Shown here: positions 27,613-35,977 of the stretch, piece by piece
How positions within the stretch are numbered: the first letter of the stretch is position 1
Layout of the letters: every line of letters begins with the position of its first letter
Source of the DNA: Cognataquiflexum nitidum
Lineage (GTDB): Bacteria; Bacteroidota; Bacteroidia; Cytophagales; Cyclobacteriaceae
Direction of reading: 5' to 3'
Length of the DNA: 64,000 nucleotides
Assembly: GCF_022538055.1 (NCBI RefSeq)
Contig: NZ_JAKZAM010000003.1
Coordinates: 124,001-188,000 of the forward strand
Program-made: the position numbers and the translations under genes
The notes under the pieces: generated by a model
The model's input: only the letters and a program-made list of their open reading frames with translations
The model's database searches: none
Told to the model about the DNA's origin: nothing

Positions 27613-28092
27613 TCAAAAAGCAAACCTCACAGACAAGGCTACCTCATCCCACCAAAGGCCTCCATTGTCACTGATATTGACAGCCGGCTTCCAATCAAGT
27701 GACAAGTTGATAGGGGCATTATCAAATTTGTAATCCAAGCCAATGATGCCATCTAGGCCTACTACTGTTGAACTACTGTTTGGATCACCCCAAGGAGTGT
27801 TTCTTCTATTGGCATTCCATGTGCCGATATGTGCACCACCTCCATAAAACCACTGCAACCCTTTTACGCCATCCACGTCCTTATGCACCTCATACAAGCC
27901 TGTAATGATAAATCCCTGCCACCTTGTATAGAGAATACCTTCTATGGCTGCTCCGCTTTGGATAAAGTGCTTAACTGTTAGACCGTTTCCTGAACCGAGT
28001 CTAAGCCCGATACCGGTATTGTATTGTGCCATGGAATCATTGACAAAAGCCAAGGAAAATAATAGCGCAAGAAATAAAATCGACTTTTTCAT
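27613..28092 (-). CDS. Small outer-membrane beta-barrel protein, unknown function
   Basis: 159 residues: signal peptide MKKSILFLALLFSLAFVNDSMAQ, then short alternating strands (IGLRLGSGNGLTVKHFI, IEGILYTRWQGFIITGLYE, WFYGGGAHIGTW, GLDGIIGLDYKF, INLSLDWKPAVNI) and a C-terminal Phe (ALSVRFAF), typical of an eight-stranded outer-membrane barrel. The precise family is not recognised. It is transcribed away from the SusC operon and lies 71 bases downstream of the cyclo-ligase gene. Confidence 0.75.
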   Translation of the reverse strand: MKKSILFLALLFSLAFVNDSMAQYNTGIGLRLGSGNGLTVKHFIQSGAAIEGILYTRWQGFIITGLYEVHKDVDGVKGLQWFYGGGAHIGTWNANRRNTPWGDPNSSSTVVGLDGIIGLDYKFDNAPINLSLDWKPAVNISDNGGLWWDEVALSVRFAF

Positions 28093-28163
28093 AAATTTTC
28101 AAATGGATTTAGGTTTCAAATAAAATAATGGATGAAATAAATTAATTCTTTCAACAATTTCCA

Positions 28164-28739
28164 TCAAAGATGGCCGAAATGATACATCTTTTCAGGTGTA
28201 ATACAAATATCAAGCCCAATATCATGGGATTCAGCTGGAATTTCCTCTATCGGAGGAAAAAACGACAATCCAACCTTGATTATTTGATGATTAAAGGAAG
28301 ATAAAAATTGATCGTAATATGCTTTGCCGTAACCCAGGCGATTTCCTCTCTCATCAAAGGCAAGAAGAGGAATAAGGACCATTTGAATCTTTGTATTCTC
28401 TACTACTGTAAAATCCTCAGGAACCGGAATTCCAAAAGCATCAGACTTGAATTCTCTAGATCCGGAAATTTCCAAAGTATCTAAAACTCCCGATCCGGGA
28501 TTGATATATGAGGTGTACAAAATATATCCCATATGCTGCAACTTCCCGACCAAAGGGAAGGTATTGATCTCATTAAGCCGACTAATGGTAAGAAAAATAT
28601 GAATATGCCTTATGGAGGGATTGATTTTTAGAAAATCCAAAACCCTTTCGGAAATCTTTTCAGAATACTCCTCTCTTTTTTCATTCGAAATCTCACGTCG
28701 CAGTTCGTGGTATTTTTTCCGGATGGTAGGTTTATCCAT
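28164..28739 (-). CDS. 5-formyltetrahydrofolate cyclo-ligase
   Basis: 191 residues, the usual length. The N-terminal basic helix (KPTIRKKYHELRREIS) holds the ATP-phosphate-binding residues. The C-terminal signature MVLIPLLAFDERGNRLGYGKAYYDQFL is the nucleotide/metal site, followed by KVGLSF. It converts 5-formyl-THF to 5,10-methenyl-THF with ATP in the cytosol, recovering a dead-end folate. Its start overlaps the end of bshC by 8 bases, so the two are probably translationally coupled. Confidence 0.93.
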   Translation of the reverse strand: MDKPTIRKKYHELRREISNEKREEYSEKISERVLDFLKINPSIRHIHIFLTISRLNEINTFPLVGKLQHMGYILYTSYINPGSGVLDTLEISGSREFKSDAFGIPVPEDFTVVENTKIQMVLIPLLAFDERGNRLGYGKAYYDQFLSSFNHQIIKVGLSFFPPIEEIPAESHDIGLDICITPEKMYHFGHL

Positions 28740-30303
28740 GTTCGAGCCTCAAAATCATATAAGAGAAATCAAAAGGATCAAATTGTTCCTGAAGCTGCTC
28801 AATGAAATCAGGTTCTTTAAGGTAAAACCTCATGAAGTTTTCAACCCGTTCCTGTGGACTCCCTCCCGGATTCATATATTCGAAGATCGCTTCCCTTTGT
28901 TTGATATTAATTTCCCATTTCCTTTCTTCCGCTTTCTTCACTTTCTCCCCCAATTGATCCAAAATCTTCAAAGCCCTGATTTTGGCAGCTTCAAAAGCAC
29001 TGCCAAGGCTTTTCTCCAGATCGGCAGCAGTTTTTCCAGACTCCTCAAAAATAGACTCCAAGGCTTCTTTTTCCTTGCTTAATCTGATATCCATGGAAGC
29101 ATTTTTGGAAATAAAATCCTTTTTCCACTCTTCTACTGACCCAAAGAGCGATTTATCTGAAAGCTGTAGCTTTTGGATTTTTCTTTCTATGCCCTGATCC
29201 AAGACCAGGGCAAAGTTCCTTGGCATCAAGGCAGGGAATGGAACTTCAAAATGATCAAAAATCCCCTTCAATTGTAGCCAATATACCACTTCGGCCGGTC
29301 CACCAAGATAGGCGAGATTGGGAAGTACCATTTCTTGGTAAAGAGGACGAAGGACCACATTGGGACTAAACCGCTCCGGATGTGTTTCGATCAGGTCCAA
29401 TAGCTCATTTTCAGAAAATGAAATCTCCGAATTCAACACCTTATATATAGTACCGGATTTCTCGATCCTTTCCCTTATCCCTTTATCCATGTAGAAAAAA
29501 TTGATCTCTCTGGGAAAAATCTGACTTTTGTATCCAAGATCTTGCAGTTTTTTTGTCCGGTTATCCGCTAGTACCTGCGGAGTATGCTGAAACAAATCCT
29601 CCTGAATGACCGGAACAAAAATTCTTTTTAATGCGTGTTCATTGCCGTCGACAATCAAAAGTCCTTTTGTTCCAAACAAATGGTGCACGTACTTTCTGAC
29701 TGCCTCTGATAATTTGCCGGAGCTTTGATAGGCATCTTTAAAGAAATCAGGAACAAAACCTGACACTTCCTTAAAGTACGCTTTGAAACTTTGGTCCAAT
29801 TCAAAATCTCCCACGGCTCCTGATTGATCCGATCTCCATTGGTATTTTTTACCGTCAAGTTTGAAATAGCTGATTTCATCAAAATCATGGTCTTCGGTCG
29901 CCATCCAATAAACAGGCACAAAATGCTTGTCTGGATAAGCCATATTCAACCTATCGGCAAGGTTGATCGTAGAGACAATTTTATATATAAAGTACAGCGG
30001 TCCCGTAAACAAATTTAGCTGATGTCCTGTGGTTACCGTAAAGGTGTTGGAGTCAGCCAAGGATTTAATCTGTTGATTTGTAATTTCGCTTTCCTTGATA
30101 GCTTGGTATTGTTTGATAAGAGATTCAACCAAAATCTCCCTGTGGGAATCTTTAAATTTTTTCCCTTCCATCAGTTTTTTGAAATTTCCAATTGTTGGAA
30201 ATTGGTTATAAAAAGGAAAAATCTCTGGCTTTTGGTGAATATAGTCTAAAAATAAGGCCGAAAATTGTCCGGTACAATCCGGATCAACTGTGCTTTTTAT
30301 CAT
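28732..30303 (-). CDS. bshC: Bacillithiol synthase (cysteine-adding enzyme)
   Basis: 523 residues from the ATG at 30303 (MIKSTVDPDCTGQFSALFLDYI); the frame extends 15 bases further only to a TTG. Features of BshC: FTVTTGHQLNLFTGPLYFIYKI, HFVPVYWMATEDHDFDEI (HxGH-like and ATP-dependent-ligase-like parts), a Rossmann-type core, FSPNVVLRPLYQEMVLPNLAYLGGPAEVVYWLQL, and a C-terminal coiled coil (about 390-490). It adds cysteine to glucosaminyl-malate, the last step of bacillithiol synthesis in Bacillota and Bacteroidota. It lies back to back with the copper ATPase and upstream of the cyclo-ligase. Confidence 0.95.
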   Translation of the reverse strand: MIKSTVDPDCTGQFSALFLDYIHQKPEIFPFYNQFPTIGNFKKLMEGKKFKDSHREILVESLIKQYQAIKESEITNQQIKSLADSNTFTVTTGHQLNLFTGPLYFIYKIVSTINLADRLNMAYPDKHFVPVYWMATEDHDFDEISYFKLDGKKYQWRSDQSGAVGDFELDQSFKAYFKEVSGFVPDFFKDAYQSSGKLSEAVRKYVHHLFGTKGLLIVDGNEHALKRIFVPVIQEDLFQHTPQVLADNRTKKLQDLGYKSQIFPREINFFYMDKGIRERIEKSGTIYKVLNSEISFSENELLDLIETHPERFSPNVVLRPLYQEMVLPNLAYLGGPAEVVYWLQLKGIFDHFEVPFPALMPRNFALVLDQGIERKIQKLQLSDKSLFGSVEEWKKDFISKNASMDIRLSKEKEALESIFEESGKTAADLEKSLGSAFEAAKIRALKILDQLGEKVKKAEERKWEINIKQREAIFEYMNPGGSPQERVENFMRFYLKEPDFIEQLQEQFDPFDFSYMILRLEHG

Positions 30304-30465
30304 GGATTTGGGGTTCAACGTTCTCTTTGTCGATACAAGTCAGTTTAACTTCGCAACAAATGATAAAGTTCGCATTTTTTTCCTTATTACAAGAGTGGCG
30401 ATAGGATGGTTTAATTTTTTCAAAAATTGTATAACAGGGGATGGGGTTTGAAAGGGTAGATTTGT

Positions 30466-30512
30466 AGAGAAGTTGGGAAGGAGGAAGTTAGGAAGCAGGA
30501 AGTTGGGACACC
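30466..30512. repeat. Intergenic word tract (GGAAGTT words) before copA
   Basis: AGTTGGGAAGGAGGAAG and related GGAAGTTAGG/GGAAGTTGGG words repeat just before the copA start. They resemble the longer tract at 35757-35850. Confidence 0.55.
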
Positions 30513-30527
30513 TATAAGATTCAAAAA

Positions 30528-32717
30528 ATGAAAAAGAAAGAAATACCAGTGACGGGGATGAGTTGTGCGGCATGTGCCCTTTCTGTGGAAAAAACACTTT
30601 CAAACAGTCACGGAGTCAAATCGGTTTCAGTCAATTATGCCAACCATGTAGCGCTACTCGAATGGGAAGAGGATGTCGTATCCTTGGAAAAGCTTCAGCA
30701 AGAAATCCAATCTACAGGTTACGACTTGATGATTGAAGATGTCTTGCAGGAGGATCTGGAAAGAATGCAGCTCGAAGCATATCAAAAACTCAGGAAAAAA
30801 ACGTTGTACGCGGGCATCTTAGCCTTGCCTGTTTTCCTGATCGGCATGTTTTGGATGAATATGCCTTATGGCAATTATATCATGTGGGCTTTGACCACTC
30901 CGGTGTTGCTGGTAATGGGAAGACAGTTTTTTACCCAAGCCTGGAAATTAGCCGGAAACCGACAGGCAAATATGGACACGCTTGTCGCCCTTAGTACAGG
31001 GATTGCCTATATATACAGCTCATTCAATACCTTTTTTCCTGAATACCTTGCCGCAAGAGGCCTTGAAGTCCATGTGTATTTCGAAGCAGCCTCGGTGATC
31101 ATATTCTTTATTCTATTGGGAAAAACCCTTGAATCAGGTGCGAAAGCCGGTACAGGTGCAGCACTCAAAAAATTAATGGACCTACAGCCGACTGACCTTA
31201 TTGTCCTGAAAGATGGAAAGGAAATTTCCATGAAAACCGGCGAAGTCAAAAAAGGAGAGATTATATTGATCAAACCCGGCCAAAAAATCCCTTTGGATGG
31301 AAAAGTCCTCGAAGGTTCATCTTATGTCAATGAAAGTATGCTGACCGGTGAACCCCTTCCCGTCCTAAAAGAAAAAGTCGCCCAAGTTTTTGCCGGAACC
31401 ATCAACAGCTCGGGAAGTTTCACCTTCATTGCGGAGCAGGTTGGAAGTGAAACTTTCCTAGCCCAGATTATCCAAAGGGTCAAATCAGCCCAAGGTTCCA
31501 AAGCCCCCATCCAAAAAATGGTTGATAAAGTGGCAGGGATTTTTGTCCCGGTGGTGTTGGCTATCGGGATAATCACCTTCTTTATTTGGGGGTTTAGCGG
31601 AATCGAAGATTCTTGGTTAAGGGGAATGCTGGCGCTGATTACCGTCTGGGTGATTGCCTGTCCCTGCGCATTGGGCTTGGCCACGCCGACAGCGATCATG
31701 GCGGCCATGGGCAAAGGCGCAGAAATGGGGATTTTGATCAAAGATGCCGAAAGCCTGGAAAAAGGAAAAACGATTGACACCTTGATTTTGGACAAAACAG
31801 GAACGATTACAGAGGGAAATCCGAAAGTAATTGACGTCATTTTCCATGAATCTTGGAATGAGTCAGACGCTGCTGTAGTCAAAGCCATTGAATCCAAAAG
31901 TGAACATCCCTTGGCAAAAGCCATTTCAGGATATTTTGAGAAAGTTAATTTAGGAAGCAATATCACTGAATTCGAAAGTGAAACAGGAAAAGGAGTGAGT
32001 GCAAAATCCGGGGATGACATCTACCGCATCGGCACCATGAAGTGGCTCTCCTCCTTCAAAATAGAATTGACCGGAACGCTTCTGGTACAATCCAACAAAG
32101 CCCTCGTGGAGGGAGCGATTGTTGTATTTGTGGCAAAAAACATGGAGCTGGTTGCAATTTTCAAAATAGCAGATCCTATCAAAACCACTTCTATAAAAGC
32201 AATTGCCGAATTGAAGCAAATGGGCATCACCATCCATATGCTCACGGGAGACCAAACCAAAACCGCAGCATGGGTAGCCAAAGAAACAGGCATCGACCAT
32301 TTCAAAGCGGAAATGTTGCCTCAGGATAAAGCGGCTTACCTCAAGGACTTGCAGTCACAGGGAAAACATGTGGCTATGGCCGGCGATGGAATCAATGACA
32401 GCGAAGCACTCAGCTTGGCAGATCTGAGTATTGCCATGGGGAAAGGAACTGATATTGCGATGGAAGTCGCTGAGGTGACTTTGGTACATTCGGACTTATC
32501 TCAAATCCCAAAAACACTTCATCTGACCAAAAAAACAGTCAAAATAATCAGTCAGAATCTCTTTTGGGCTTTTATTTACAATATTATCGGAATACCTGTT
32601 GCAGCGGGTATCTTATACCCAGCATTCGGATTCCTGCTCAACCCAATGATCGCCGGGGCTGCCATGGCACTCAGTTCGGTCTCAGTAGTCACCAATAGCC
32701 TCAGATTAAGAAAATAA
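30528..32717 (+). CDS. copA: Copper-type heavy-metal translocating P-type ATPase
   Basis: 729 residues. A single N-terminal HMA domain has the metal-binding GMSCAAC (Cys13, Cys16). Then come eight membrane helices, the actuator domain with MLTGEPLPV, the transmembrane metal site Cys378-Pro-Cys380 in ACPCALGLATPTA, the phosphorylation Asp422 in LDKTGTITEG, SEHPLAKAI in the nucleotide domain, and MAGDGINDSEAL. CPC together with GMSCAAC points to Cu(+) export from cytosol to periplasm. A separate small HMA protein follows 320 bases downstream, making a copper-handling pair. The gene is complete. Confidence 0.95.
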   Translation: MKKKEIPVTGMSCAACALSVEKTLSNSHGVKSVSVNYANHVALLEWEEDVVSLEKLQQEIQSTGYDLMIEDVLQEDLERMQLEAYQKLRKKTLYAGILALPVFLIGMFWMNMPYGNYIMWALTTPVLLVMGRQFFTQAWKLAGNRQANMDTLVALSTGIAYIYSSFNTFFPEYLAARGLEVHVYFEAASVIIFFILLGKTLESGAKAGTGAALKKLMDLQPTDLIVLKDGKEISMKTGEVKKGEIILIKPGQKIPLDGKVLEGSSYVNESMLTGEPLPVLKEKVAQVFAGTINSSGSFTFIAEQVGSETFLAQIIQRVKSAQGSKAPIQKMVDKVAGIFVPVVLAIGIITFFIWGFSGIEDSWLRGMLALITVWVIACPCALGLATPTAIMAAMGKGAEMGILIKDAESLEKGKTIDTLILDKTGTITEGNPKVIDVIFHESWNESDAAVVKAIESKSEHPLAKAISGYFEKVNLGSNITEFESETGKGVSAKSGDDIYRIGTMKWLSSFKIELTGTLLVQSNKALVEGAIVVFVAKNMELVAIFKIADPIKTTSIKAIAELKQMGITIHMLTGDQTKTAAWVAKETGIDHFKAEMLPQDKAAYLKDLQSQGKHVAMAGDGINDSEALSLADLSIAMGKGTDIAMEVAEVTLVHSDLSQIPKTLHLTKKTVKIISQNLFWAFIYNIIGIPVAAGILYPAFGFLLNPMIAGAAMALSSVSVVTNSLRLRK

Positions 32718-32770
32718 AAATTTCATTCAACAAGCAAACCGCATTATTACCAGTTGTTGTTTTGGGAGGC

Positions 32771-32843
32771 GTCACCCTGAGTGAAGCGAAGGGTCTCTCC
32801 TAAAGTAAATGAGATCCTTCACTCGTACCTCCTTCAGGATGAC
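32771..32843. repeat. Interspersed inverted-repeat element (GTCACCCTGA type)
   Basis: GTCACCCTGAGTGAAGCGAA at the left is imperfectly complementary to the sequence ending CTTCAGGATGAC at the right, with GGGTCTC/GAGATCC facing inside. I recognise this as a widespread short interspersed palindrome in bacterial genomes. It lies in the 321-base gap copA-HMA, which otherwise holds only CT-rich word tracts (32930-33035). Confidence 0.65.
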
Positions 32844-33038
32844 GGAGAAAACGGTGTCCTTTTCATGTCGGTATATTTTATTTAATGTTTACTCGAAATG
32901 AAAGGGTGAAGTCTTTTTACAAGATTGCGTCTTCTGCTTCTTCGTTGTTATTCATTCTTCTCTATTAATTGAGAATTTTAACCCTTGCTCCCTGATTTTA
33001 ATCTCATGTCTCACGTCTCAAATCTTACATCTATTTAT

Positions 33039-33242
33039 ATGAAAAAGCAATTCAAAACCAATGTCAAATGTGGCGCCTGTGTGGCCTCCATCACTCCCGA
33101 AATGGAAAAAATCGCTGCCGGTTTATGGCAGGTGGACCTGACAAGTCCGGACAGGATTCTCACTGTGGAAAGTGAGAAAGAATCAGCTGAGATCATCAAG
33201 GCACTTGAAAACGCCGGATACAAAGGAGAACTGCTTTGCTAA
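33039..33242 (+). CDS. Small HMA-domain metal (copper) chaperone-like protein
   Basis: 67 residues from the ATG at 33039 (MKKQFKTNVKCGACVASITPEM). An upstream frame extension to 32985 reads through a low-complexity tract and is rejected. The single HMA fold has the metal motif Cys11-Gly-Ala-Cys14 and ends IKALENAGYKGELLC, the typical ferredoxin-like HMA pattern. Lacking the usual GMxCxxC (it has VKCGAC), it may differ in affinity. It probably carries copper to the ATPase encoded just upstream. Confidence 0.85.
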   Translation: MKKQFKTNVKCGACVASITPEMEKIAAGLWQVDLTSPDRILTVESEKESAEIIKALENAGYKGELLC

Positions 33243-33294
33243 AACAATTGCCCTTCAAATTGCTTTTATTTCTTAGCTTTGCCGAAAATTTCCA

Positions 33295-34533
33295 ATGATC
33301 AATTACCAACAATTTGTACTGGATAATGGCCTTCAGGTGCTCGTCCATGAGGACAAGAGTACCAAAATCGCTGTTTTAAACATCCTTTACAAAGTAGGCT
33401 CAAGGAATGAAGTAGCAGGAAAAACAGGCCTTGCGCATTATTTTGAGCACCTGATGTTTGGCAGCTCTAAGAATGTCCCTGTCTTTGACACCGAGTTGGA
33501 AAAAGTCGGGGGCTCATGCAATGCCTTCACCAATACGGACATCACCAATTTCTACATCACCCTTCCGGCGACTAATATTGAAACTGCCTTTTGGCTGGAA
33601 TCTGACAGGATGCTACAGCTCAACCTCTCAGAAAAAACCATTGAAGCCCAGCGGAAGGTGGTGATCGAAGAGTTTAAGCAGCGGTACATCAACCAACCCT
33701 ATGGAGATGTCCACCACCACATCCGGGGATTGGCATACGAAAGGCATCCTTACCAATGGCCCACCATTGGCAAAAACCTGGAGGACATCGTCAACTACCA
33801 AAAAGCGGATGTGGAAGAATTCTATTATACCCATTACCGTCCCGACAATGCAGTGTTGGTCGTGGCAGGAGATGTGACTTTGGAGCAGGTGAAAGTATTA
33901 TCCGAAAAATGGTTTGGAGGCATTCCATCAGGTCAGATTCATATAAATTCTGTTTTGCAGGAATTGCCTCAGGATAAAAAGAAGACAAAGACCGTAGAGG
34001 CAGATGTACCGACTGATGCTTTGTATAAGGTCTACCATATGCCGGGAAAATTGCAGGACGGCTATCTTGAATCTGATTTGATTACAGACATCCTTGGGTT
34101 TGGCCGCTCTTCAATTCTGGAGCAGCAATTGGTCAAAAACGGAAATTTGTTTGCTTCCATCGGAGCTTATATCTTCGGTACGGTGGATCCGGGATTGTTG
34201 GTTTTTTCAGGCAAAATGGAAAAAGGCCAACCTGCAGAACTGGCTGAAAAGGCTTTGGATGAAGTCGTGGCTACCTTTCTCGGTTCTACAGTTTCTGAAA
34301 ACACCCTGACCAAAATCAAAAATCAGGCAGAGGCTATGAAAACCTATGAATCTGTTCAACTGCTGAACAGGGCCATGAGTCTGGCGTATAATGCCCACCT
34401 CGGCAACCCTGATTACCAACAATTGGAATACGAAAAGAAAATCAAAATCCCTTCGGAGGAAATAATAAAGCAAGCAAATAAAATCCTTGTAGAAGAAAAC
34501 TCTTCCGTCGTCTATTACAAAGCTAAAAATTGA
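33295..34533 (+). CDS. M16-family zinc peptidase
   Basis: 412 residues, the size of a single M16 half (pitrilysin-like/insulinase pair of domains). The inverted zinc motif is HYFEH (His48, Glu51, His52) in GLAHYFEHLMFGSSKN, with the downstream Glu in the IEAQRKVVIEEFKQR region, and the second domain carries the YHMPGKLQDGYLESDLITDIL part. It has no signal peptide, so it is likely cytosolic or a subunit. Many Bacteroidota encode M16 pairs, but no second copy lies next to this one. Substrate unknown. Confidence 0.92.
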   Translation: MINYQQFVLDNGLQVLVHEDKSTKIAVLNILYKVGSRNEVAGKTGLAHYFEHLMFGSSKNVPVFDTELEKVGGSCNAFTNTDITNFYITLPATNIETAFWLESDRMLQLNLSEKTIEAQRKVVIEEFKQRYINQPYGDVHHHIRGLAYERHPYQWPTIGKNLEDIVNYQKADVEEFYYTHYRPDNAVLVVAGDVTLEQVKVLSEKWFGGIPSGQIHINSVLQELPQDKKKTKTVEADVPTDALYKVYHMPGKLQDGYLESDLITDILGFGRSSILEQQLVKNGNLFASIGAYIFGTVDPGLLVFSGKMEKGQPAELAEKALDEVVATFLGSTVSENTLTKIKNQAEAMKTYESVQLLNRAMSLAYNAHLGNPDYQQLEYEKKIKIPSEEIIKQANKILVEENSSVVYYKAKN

Positions 34534-34535
34534 AT

Positions 34536-34586
34536 AACCTAGCCTTTGTCTCTTGTCTCTTGTCTCAAATCTCATGTCTAGTAAAA
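34536..34586. repeat. Intergenic word tract (TGTCTC / CTCAAATCTC) before ispF
   Basis: The words TTGTCTC and TCAAATCTCATGTCT repeat and end 1-2 bases before the ispF start. The same words occur at 33003-33030 before the HMA gene and at 52830-52862 before ridA. Confidence 0.55.
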
Positions 34587-34587
34587 T

Positions 34588-35070
34588 ATGACAAATTTCA
34601 GAATCGGCTTCGGCTATGACGTACACCAACTCCAGGAAGGCTATGAATTTTGGCTCGGAGGCATCAAATTGGAACATGAAAAAGGAGCCGTAGGGCACTC
34701 AGATGCAGATGTATTGATCCATGTGATCTGTGATGCACTTTTGGGTGCTGCCAATTTAAGGGATATCGGATATCATTTTTCAGACAAAGATCCAAAATAC
34801 AAAGGCATCGACAGCAAAATCCTCCTCCGGGAAGTAATGCAGCTGATCAGACAAGAAGGCTATGAAATCGGAAATATCGATTCTACGGTCTGTCTTCAGA
34901 TTCCAAAACTGAATCCACATATTCCATCGATGAAAGCATGCCTTGCTGAGGTGATGGGCACTGAGATTTCCAATATCTCGATCAAAGCCACCACCACCGA
35001 ACAATTGGGTTTTGTGGGAAGGCAGGAGGGTATCTCTGCCTATTGCGTAGTGCTGATCCATAAAGTCTAA
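34588..35070 (+). CDS. ispF: 2-C-methyl-D-erythritol 2,4-cyclodiphosphate synthase
   Basis: 160 residues, full length. The metal ligands are Asp11 and His13 in GFGYDVHQL and His45 in ADVLIHVICDALLGA; GHSDADV (37-43) and the C-terminal IKATTTEQLGFVGRQEGISAY are the other family hallmarks. It forms MEcPP in the non-mevalonate isoprenoid pathway as a cytosolic trimer. mnmD starts only four bases after its stop, so the two are co-transcribed. The MEP partner ispD is not adjacent. Confidence 0.97.
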   Translation: MTNFRIGFGYDVHQLQEGYEFWLGGIKLEHEKGAVGHSDADVLIHVICDALLGAANLRDIGYHFSDKDPKYKGIDSKILLREVMQLIRQEGYEIGNIDSTVCLQIPKLNPHIPSMKACLAEVMGTEISNISIKATTTEQLGFVGRQEGISAYCVVLIHKV

Positions 35071-35073
35071 AGT

Positions 35074-35757
35074 ATGGGAAGAGAAGTCAAAATCATCACT
35101 ACTGAGGATGGGTCACATTCCTTATATCTTCCCGAACTGAAGGAATCCTACCATTCTTTCCACGGCGCATATCGGGAATCTATCCACGTTTTTATGCTCT
35201 ACGGGCTCGAGGCATGGTTCATGCGCAATCCAGACAGATTTCCCATCAGGATTTTTGAAGTAGGATTCGGCACCGGACTGAATGCCTGGCTGACACTCGT
35301 GTGGGCTGAGCAATACAAAGTACCCGTCCTTTACCATACGATAGAACCCTTTCCATTGCCAAAGGAAATCTATGATCAGCTGAACTATACTGAAGTAGAT
35401 ACCTCTATTTACCATTATGCCCATTTTTTCAAGAAACTCCACCAATCTCCCTGGGATCAGGGGCTGGTCTATTCTGAGTATTTTAATATGAAAAAGGATC
35501 AGACCACTTTGGAAGAAGCCGTCTTATACCCTTCAGACATTGTTTTTTATGATGCTTTTGCACCCAAAAAACAGCCTGAGCTCTGGACAAAAGAAATTTT
35601 GGAAAAAGTCACAGACACTATGAATCCGGGAGGAGTATTTGTCACCTACAGTGCAACAGGAAAATTGAAAAGAACCCTTCAGGAACTGGGATTGATTGTA
35701 GAAACGCTTCCCGGGCCTCCCGGAAAAAACGAAATGGTCAGAGGGACTAAGGGTTAG
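35074..35757 (+). CDS. mnmD: tRNA (mnm5s2U34) methyltransferase MnmD
   Basis: 227 residues. It has the SAM-binding motif IFEVGFGTGLNAWLTL (about residues 60-75) and, later, VFYDAFAPKKQPELWTKEIL and PGGVFVTYSATGKLKRTLQELG, typical of the MnmC methyltransferase domain (DUF752). The oxidase half of E. coli MnmC is absent, so this is the stand-alone MnmD form. It would complete the 5-methylaminomethyl-2-thiouridine at the tRNA wobble position. It is transcribed with ispF. Confidence 0.93.
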   Translation: MGREVKIITTEDGSHSLYLPELKESYHSFHGAYRESIHVFMLYGLEAWFMRNPDRFPIRIFEVGFGTGLNAWLTLVWAEQYKVPVLYHTIEPFPLPKEIYDQLNYTEVDTSIYHYAHFFKKLHQSPWDQGLVYSEYFNMKKDQTTLEEAVLYPSDIVFYDAFAPKKQPELWTKEILEKVTDTMNPGGVFVTYSATGKLKRTLQELGLIVETLPGPPGKNEMVRGTKG

Positions 35758-35977
35758 GAGGTTGGAGGTTGGGAAGGTGGGAAGTAGGGAGGGTTGGAAG
35801 TAAGGAGGTCGGGAGGTTAGGAAGTTAGGGAGATTGGAAAGTTAGAAGGTCAAAAGGTTTTAAAGTTAAAAGTCCTGTTTTTACAAATCCCTGCCTCCTG
35901 TTACTGAAAAACTGATTACTACCCACTGAAAACTGCCAACTGATCACTGAAAACTGCCTACTGCTACCGCAAACTGA
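35757..35977. repeat. Intergenic word tract between mnmD and the AsmA-like gene
   Basis: From the mnmD stop to about 35850 the sequence is a purine-rich series of GGAGGTTGG, GGAAGGTGGG, GAAGTAGGGA and GTTAGGAAG words. From about 35880 to 35975 it changes to another series, CTGAAAACTGCC and AACTGATCACT, repeated about four times. There is no open frame and no terminator hairpin. Confidence 0.65.
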
